NCBI GenBank assembly: GCA_017560205.1
Contig: JAFYOL010000176.1
Span: forward strand, 1 to 35,235
DNA length: 35,235 nucleotides
Direction of reading: 5' to 3'
Origin: Erysipelotrichaceae bacterium
GTDB taxonomy: Bacteria > Bacillota_I > Bacilli_A > Erysipelotrichales > Erysipelotrichaceae
Below, one piece after another: positions 30,887 to 35,235 of this stretch. The notes under the pieces were generated by a model, which saw only the letters and a list, made by a program, of their open reading frames with translations, had not been told where the DNA came from and did no database searches. The position numbers were made by a program, and so were the translations under genes. Every line of letters begins with the position of its first letter. The first letter of the stretch is position 1.

Positions 30887-31717
30887 ATGAATAATACATT
30901 AAAACTTGCCGCAAGTGATCTTGATGGAACATTTTTAAATCAGTCTGGTGAAGTAGGGCTAAAGACTCAGGAAATATTGAAAAGCATGAAGGATAAAGGA
31001 ATTCTGTTTGTCCCATGCACAGGAAGAGCTTATGTAGAGGCTCCAGATTATTTTAAGGAAAATGAACAGTTCAAGTATCTGGTGACATCCAACGGAGCTT
31101 TAATCAGTGATCGTCATGGTCAGCCCATTCAGACGTTGGCACTGTCAATGGAGAAAGCACGTGAAGTGATGAATCTGGTTCATCCAATTTCATCTTACTG
31201 GACAGTGGATGTAGACGGAGTGCTTTACTGCAGTGAGACATTAAGTGATGACAAAGAACTTGTGGGTGAAACAGAAGAGAGAATAGAAGAATTCAGACAG
31301 ACACGCACATTCTGTTATGGATATGACTTTTTAAACAAACAAGAAGGAACTGTGCGTAAACTTCACTACATGGTGAAAAGTCCTGAACATAAACAGGAAA
31401 TCTTAAACGCATTGAAGGATGTAAAAGATGTGATGATCACATGGTCAAGTCATTCCAATGTAGAGGTGCAGCAGCCTTTGTGTGGGAAAGGAAAAGCACT
31501 TGAAATTGTCATGGAAATGGAACAGATAAAGAAGTCACAAACAGTAGGTTTTGGAGACAACACCAATGATCTGAGCTTATTTGAAGCGGTAGGATTGAAG
31601 GTGGCTGTTGAGAATGCTTCACAGGATTTAAAAGAAGCTGCAGATGACATTGCACAATCCAACAAGGTGGAAGGTGTTGCGTTGTATCTGAAAAAGCTTT
31701 TGGGAGGTACAGAATGA
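30887..31717 (+). CDS. HAD-superfamily phosphatase, Cof type
   Basis: The 276-residue protein is a Cof-like (class IIB) haloacid dehalogenase phosphatase: motif I ASDLDGTFLN with catalytic Asp11 and Asp13, motif II PCTGRAY, the C2 cap in the middle, motif III GKGKALEIV and motif IV GFGDNTNDLSLF. Such enzymes dephosphorylate sugar phosphates, FMN or related small molecules; the substrate is not readable here. GAGG nine bases before the ATG is the ribosome site. Its stop overlaps the proC start (ATGA), so the two are translationally coupled. Confidence 0.93.
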   Translation: MNNTLKLAASDLDGTFLNQSGEVGLKTQEILKSMKDKGILFVPCTGRAYVEAPDYFKENEQFKYLVTSNGALISDRHGQPIQTLALSMEKAREVMNLVHPISSYWTVDVDGVLYCSETLSDDKELVGETEERIEEFRQTRTFCYGYDFLNKQEGTVRKLHYMVKSPEHKQEILNALKDVKDVMITWSSHSNVEVQQPLCGKGKALEIVMEMEQIKKSQTVGFGDNTNDLSLFEAVGLKVAVENASQDLKEAADDIAQSNKVEGVALYLKKLLGGTE

Positions 31718-32505
31718 ACTGGAAGATGGGTGTCATTGGTTTTGGGAATATGGCACAGGCCATGATTGGCGGATGGATTAAAAGTGGTGCCATCGATAAG
31801 AATGATGTTTATGTATGTGCTGCGCATTATGATAAACTGTGCAGAAGTGCAGAAAAATATGGTGTGCATCCATGTCGCACGATTGCAGAGGTCTGCGAAA
31901 AATCTGACATGATTCTGCTTGCGATAAAGCCTTATCAGATGGAAAAAGTGATTCCTGAAGTAAAAGAAATGCTGAAAGACAAGGTTGTGGTTTCAGTGGT
32001 ATCCAGCTGGATGTTTGATCGTATGGAAACTGTGCTGTGTGGAGGTACACATCACATCAGTACCTGTCCAAATACTCCGGTTGCAGTCTGTGAAGGAATA
32101 ATTATTGTACAGGATAAGCACTCTTTATCAGATGATGAATACACAACACTGATGAATCTATTGAATCAGATTGCGTTGGTTGAAGTAATGGATGAACAGC
32201 ACATTGGTATTGGCGGTACATTGAGCGGTGCTACACCAGCCTATGCGGCCATGTTTATAGAAGCCTTAGGTGATGCAGGAGTGAAGCATGGTCTGACGCG
32301 TGCACAGGCCTATCGTCTGGCTGCAAAGATGATTCAGGGTACAGGCAAGCTTTATCTTGAAGAAGGCAATCATCCAGGCGCTATGAAAGATGCAGTGTGC
32401 TCACCAGGTGGTATCACCATTACAGGTGTGGAAGCACTGGAAAGAAATGGTTTCCGTTTTGCGGTGATGGATGCGATCAATGCCTGTCAGGCAAAGAAGA
32501 TGTAG
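31714..32505 (+). CDS. proC: Pyrroline-5-carboxylate reductase
   Basis: ProC reduces pyrroline-5-carboxylate to proline with NAD(P)H. The 263-residue sequence begins with the Rossmann loop VIGFGNMAQAMIGG and carries IKPYQM, TCPNTPV, SGATPAYAAMFIEAL and the P5CR signature PGAMKDAVCSPGGITITGVEALE (221-243). It is the second gene of the run that starts with the HAD phosphatase. No proA or proB is present, so P5C may come from another route or those genes lie elsewhere. Confidence 0.96.
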   Translation: MNWKMGVIGFGNMAQAMIGGWIKSGAIDKNDVYVCAAHYDKLCRSAEKYGVHPCRTIAEVCEKSDMILLAIKPYQMEKVIPEVKEMLKDKVVVSVVSSWMFDRMETVLCGGTHHISTCPNTPVAVCEGIIIVQDKHSLSDDEYTTLMNLLNQIALVEVMDEQHIGIGGTLSGATPAYAAMFIEALGDAGVKHGLTRAQAYRLAAKMIQGTGKLYLEEGNHPGAMKDAVCSPGGITITGVEALERNGFRFAVMDAINACQAKKM

Positions 32506-32508
32506 TTT

Positions 32509-33039
32509 ATGATTTACTTAATTACAGGAGCTTCTCATACAGGAAAGACATATCTGGCGTCAGAAATGCTTAAAAAGCTGCACATTTCAACCTTGTCACA
32601 GGATCATATCAAGATGGGGCTGATTCGAAGTGGTCTGATAAATATGACAGTATATGATGATGAAAAGCTGACAGAAGTACTATGGCCTGTCACAAAAGAA
32701 ATCATAAAGACAGCGATTGAGAATCATCAGAGCCTGATTATTGAAGGGTGTTATGTACCCGTAAACTGGAAAGATGATTTCGATGAAGAACTGTTGAAAC
32801 AGATTCAGTTTGTGTGTCTGATTATGAGTGAAAGCTATATTAACACACATGAAAATGATTTGATTAAATATGGTGATGTCATAGAAAACAGACTGGAAAA
32901 GTCTATTAATAAAGAAGGATTTATACACGAAAACAAATATTGGCTGGATATGTGCAAAACACATCAGCTGCCTTATGTTTTTGTAGATGAAAAATATGAT
33001 ATGATTGAACAGGCGATGAGTCTGTTTCATATGAATTAA
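32509..33039 (+). CDS. P-loop kinase-like protein (2-phosphoglycerate/adenylate kinase-like)
   Basis: The 176-residue protein starts MIYLITGASHTGKTYLASEML, with P-loop GASHTGKT (7-14), then LSQDHIKMGLIRSGL, LWPVTKEIIKTAIENHQSLIIEGCYVP and MSESYI. This is the layout of a small family of NMP-kinase-fold proteins in Firmicutes often annotated as adenylate kinase or 2-phosphoglycerate kinase. The substrate is unknown. It starts three bases after the proC stop. Base composition is a little more AT-rich than proC and nagA. It ends 13 bases before nagA. Confidence 0.85.
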   Translation: MIYLITGASHTGKTYLASEMLKKLHISTLSQDHIKMGLIRSGLINMTVYDDEKLTEVLWPVTKEIIKTAIENHQSLIIEGCYVPVNWKDDFDEELLKQIQFVCLIMSESYINTHENDLIKYGDVIENRLEKSINKEGFIHENKYWLDMCKTHQLPYVFVDEKYDMIEQAMSLFHMN

Positions 33040-33052
33040 AGGAGGATTCAAC

Positions 33053-34189
33053 ATGATTATTCAAAGTACAAGAGTTTATTTTGAAGAAAAACTTCAGCCT
33101 CGTCAGATTGTGATTGAGGACGGAAAGATTAAGGAAGTACTTCCATATGGACTTGTGGAAGGCGCAAAAGATTATGGTGATCTGTTGATTCTTCCAGGAT
33201 TGGTGGATGTGCACAATCATGGCTATGATGGCCTGGATACCAATCATGCGACAGTTGAGTGGCTGGAAAGATGGATGAAGTATCTGCCATCTGAAGGTGT
33301 TACTGCAACTCTGGCTACGATTTCAAGTGCACCAAAAGATGAACTGCTTAGTGGTCTGGACAGTGTAAAACAGTTTATGGAAAATCCTGTTGAAGGTGCG
33401 CATCTGTTGGGTGTGTATGAAGAAGGTCCATTCATTTCTGAAAAGTTTAGAGGGGCTCAGTCCTGGGAGTGCAAGATTACTGCATCCAAGGAAGCCGTAG
33501 ATGAATTCAATCATGCATGTGGAGGAAATCTGAAATATGTCATGATTGCAGTAGAAGAACTCAACGAGAATTATGATGTAGTTTCTTACTGTGTACAAAA
33601 CGGTATGAGAGTTGCCTTGGGACATACAGGTGCCAAGTTTGCACAATGTGAAAAAGCCATTGAACATGGAGCGACTTCATTCACCCATACATTCAATGGC
33701 ATGTTAGGTCTGCATCATCGTGAACCAGGTACTGTTGGTGCTGCGATGTATTTTGATGATTGTTATGCAGAGCTGATTTGTGATGGTATTCATGTGGAAA
33801 AACATGTTGCCAATGTTCTGGCTAAAACCAAGGGCAAAGACAAGCTGATTCTGGTCACTGATTCTGTTGCGATTAAAGGTTTGAAACCTGGAATCCATGT
33901 AACGAAGGGTCGTACAACATACATTGGTGAAGATGGTGTAGGTCGCCTTGAGAATGGTACACTTGCAGGAAGCTGCAACAAGATGAATCACATTCTTGAT
34001 TTTGCGATTCATGATGCCAAGATTGATGTGACAACTGCCATCAACGCAAGCACAATCAACCCATGTCGTATGCTGGGTATCAACACCAAGGGTCTGATTG
34101 CCTCAGGTTATGATGCGGATATTGTTGTGTTTGATGAACATTTCAACACTCAGGCAGTTTACCTGATGGGTAAAGCTTATGAAATTTAA
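33053..34189 (+). CDS. nagA: N-acetylglucosamine-6-phosphate deacetylase
   Basis: NagA deacetylates GlcNAc-6-phosphate, linking amino-sugar breakdown and wall recycling to GlmU-fed synthesis. The 378-residue amidohydrolase has HNHG (54-57) after LPGLVDV, the metal ligand block YEEGPF (122-127), LGHTGA, SFTHTFNGM, LICDGIHV, the catalytic Asp in LVTDS and LAGS near the C-terminus. GGAGG precedes the ATG. nagB is not next to it; here it ends an operon with proC and the HAD phosphatase. Confidence 0.95.
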   Translation: MIIQSTRVYFEEKLQPRQIVIEDGKIKEVLPYGLVEGAKDYGDLLILPGLVDVHNHGYDGLDTNHATVEWLERWMKYLPSEGVTATLATISSAPKDELLSGLDSVKQFMENPVEGAHLLGVYEEGPFISEKFRGAQSWECKITASKEAVDEFNHACGGNLKYVMIAVEELNENYDVVSYCVQNGMRVALGHTGAKFAQCEKAIEHGATSFTHTFNGMLGLHHREPGTVGAAMYFDDCYAELICDGIHVEKHVANVLAKTKGKDKLILVTDSVAIKGLKPGIHVTKGRTTYIGEDGVGRLENGTLAGSCNKMNHILDFAIHDAKIDVTTAINASTINPCRMLGINTKGLIASGYDADIVVFDEHFNTQAVYLMGKAYEI

Positions 34190-34214
34190 GGTATCGTTCA
34201 GATACCTTTTTCTT
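34188..34214. terminator. Terminator after nagA, shared with the convergent gene
   Basis: AAGGTATC (34188-34195) pairs with GATACCTT (34201-34208) around GTTCA, with a T-run after on the plus strand. The minus-gene stop (34198-34200) lies in the loop; no good T-tract on the minus side. Confidence 0.88.
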
Positions 34215-35235
34215 TTGTAAAGGTCATGTTGGGCCAGCGCATCTTCATCCAGTTGTCATCATAGGTGTGATCAATAAATTCTTCCAGTGCATTGTCTGCA
34301 GGAATGGCTTGTTGGCGTGCTGTATAGCGCATCATCGCAAAAGAGGTCAATAGACCATCCAGAAGAAAAATCAGGACAATGAACCAGGTGATGATTTTAC
34401 CGGTCAGTGGAGGTATTTTCTCAATGGTCTTTTCCAGTGGAGGCATCATCAGACGCACCCACAGTACACCTAAAAGTCCCCAGAAAATACAGTACAGAAC
34501 ATTGGTTCTTCCACCTATGTTCAATGCCATTTCTGAGTAGTCCCAAAAGACAGTACCAAAGACTTTTTCGGTGAAAACACTGCAGCAGTATTCATAGACA
34601 CCACCTATAAAAAAGCCTGCTGAAAACAAGATCAGATTGTGTCTTTTTGACAGTGGTTTCAGTGAGATGGTCAGCACAACAGCACCTATTCCCCAGACCA
34701 CACTGAAGGCTCCGTAGATAAGACTTGAACGGTTCATCCAATAACCATCCATGATGCGGCAGAAGCCCATTTCAATCAATGCGCCCAGAAATGAACTGAT
34801 CAGAAAAATCCAGATGAGCTTGTCAAATGACAGGTCATGACCAAACTTGATTGAGTTTGAAGTTGATAAATCGGGATAGGATTTCTGCAGGCGATTCCAT
34901 GTTGCAGAAGTGATGGAATTAACAAGATTCTGAGTTCTGTTTAGTGTATTTTGACTGATTTTATCGTGTTTATGTGATTTTAATGATGTCAAAACACAGA
35001 TACAATCAAAAATCAGAATTATGCTTAAAACAAAAGAAATTACAATAATAATAAAAGTGGGAATCATTCTCAATAAGGAATAAATGAAGGGATGGACAAT
35101 CAATAATACGGCCAATAACACAATCGATGCACACACTTCAAAAAACAGCTGTTTGTAGCGCGTTAAAGTAGGGAGGTTGGAGGTATCTTCTTCTTTCAAA
35201 TGACAGATATTCTGTATGAAAACTTCTGAACTCAT
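34198..35235 (-). CDS. Putative membrane protein, CmpB / ABC-transporter type IV (PF06541)-like
   Basis: The visible 345 residues have two N-terminal hydrophobic helices (about 32-53 and 56-84), a polar loop, then helices from about residue 135 that match the CmpB-type putative ABC transporter permease family: KLIWIFLISSFLGALIEMGFCR, a short MNRSSLIYGAFSVVWGIGAV block, GGVYEYCCSVFTEKVFGTVFWDYS, and NVLYCIFWGLLGVLWVR. A last helix (LLTSFAMMRY side) is followed by a charged tail with EEFIDHTYDDNWMKMRWPNMTF. Despite the family name, transport is unproven and no ATPase is adjacent. The ATG is at the very window edge, so the true start may be there or beyond. Confidence 0.8.
   Translation of the reverse strand: MSSEVFIQNICHLKEEDTSNLPTLTRYKQLFFEVCASIVLLAVLLIVHPFIYSLLRMIPTFIIIVISFVLSIILIFDCICVLTSLKSHKHDKISQNTLNRTQNLVNSITSATWNRLQKSYPDLSTSNSIKFGHDLSFDKLIWIFLISSFLGALIEMGFCRIMDGYWMNRSSLIYGAFSVVWGIGAVVLTISLKPLSKRHNLILFSAGFFIGGVYEYCCSVFTEKVFGTVFWDYSEMALNIGGRTNVLYCIFWGLLGVLWVRLMMPPLEKTIEKIPPLTGKIITWFIVLIFLLDGLLTSFAMMRYTARQQAIPADNALEEFIDHTYDDNWMKMRWPNMTFTKEKGI

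Noticed and set aside
33323-33667. Long ORFs on the strand opposite nagA, addA, mnmG and others
   Set aside because: They are antisense shadows of well-supported genes, lack ribosome sites and have unlikely composition.
1-35235. CRISPR arrays, IS elements, prophage or toxin-antitoxin loci
   Set aside because: No regularly spaced repeats, transposase, integrase or paired small toxin genes were found on either strand.

Overview
The window is about 35 kb of gene-dense core chromosome from a moderately low-GC member of the Bacillota. The blocks rsmG-noc-parA-parB and tatD/3D protein/rnmV/ksgA/ispE/glmU/prs match the gene sets flanking oriC in Bacillus-like genomes. The spore-linked genes often found among them (yabG, spoVG) are missing. 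I infer an Erysipelotrichia-like gut Firmicute, but nothing here fixes the species. I see no IS element, prophage, CRISPR array or plasmid module. Shine-Dalgarno sites are mostly clear, and many genes end in intrinsic terminators.

Layout. 1-5870: end of an unknown gene, mnmG (tRNA wobble-uridine modification) coupled to an unusual ThyX-like protein, a GHL10-type lipoprotein, a SIS-domain protein, a 400-bp AT-rich gap, then rsmG. 5883-8323: noc-parA-parB for chromosome segregation and nucleoid occlusion. 8385-10561 (minus): a putative HExxH metalloprotein, a two-helix membrane peptide and an AI-2E-family permease. 10830-18274: mnmE-tatD-3D protein, rnmV-ksgA-ispE, and glmU-prs, covering tRNA modification, rRNA maturation, isoprenoid, cell-wall precursor and PRPP supply. 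18566-22856: AGCS amino-acid/Na+ symporter, DegV, a divergent DUF1836 protein and an AbgB-like M20 amidohydrolase. 22930-28705 (minus): addB-addA recombination nuclease. 28890-29736 (minus): padR-GNAT with a visible candidate operator pair. 29883-34189: an unrecognised cysteine-rich protein followed directly by tRNA-Ser(GGA), then HAD phosphatase, proC, a P-loop kinase-like protein and nagA. 34198-35235 (minus): a CmpB-type membrane protein running to the window edge.

Main points for a second look: (1) an identical 20-bp motif at three places about 7.6-7.9 kb apart (2823, 10706, 18312 inverted) with a weaker fourth relative at 28849; it resembles a Fur-family box but sits away from promoter cores. 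(2) The ThyX-like protein directly behind mnmG. (3) A DUF1836 gene whose promoter places the start of transcription on its ATG, so it is probably leaderless. (4) A Noc with no membrane-targeting N-terminus. (5) Repeated placement of stop codons inside terminator hairpins. (6) A protein gene and a tRNA that appear to share one transcript. (7) PadR promoter flanked by two matching half-operators. (8) Gene blocks that flank oriC on opposite sides in Bacillus are joined here without dnaA.
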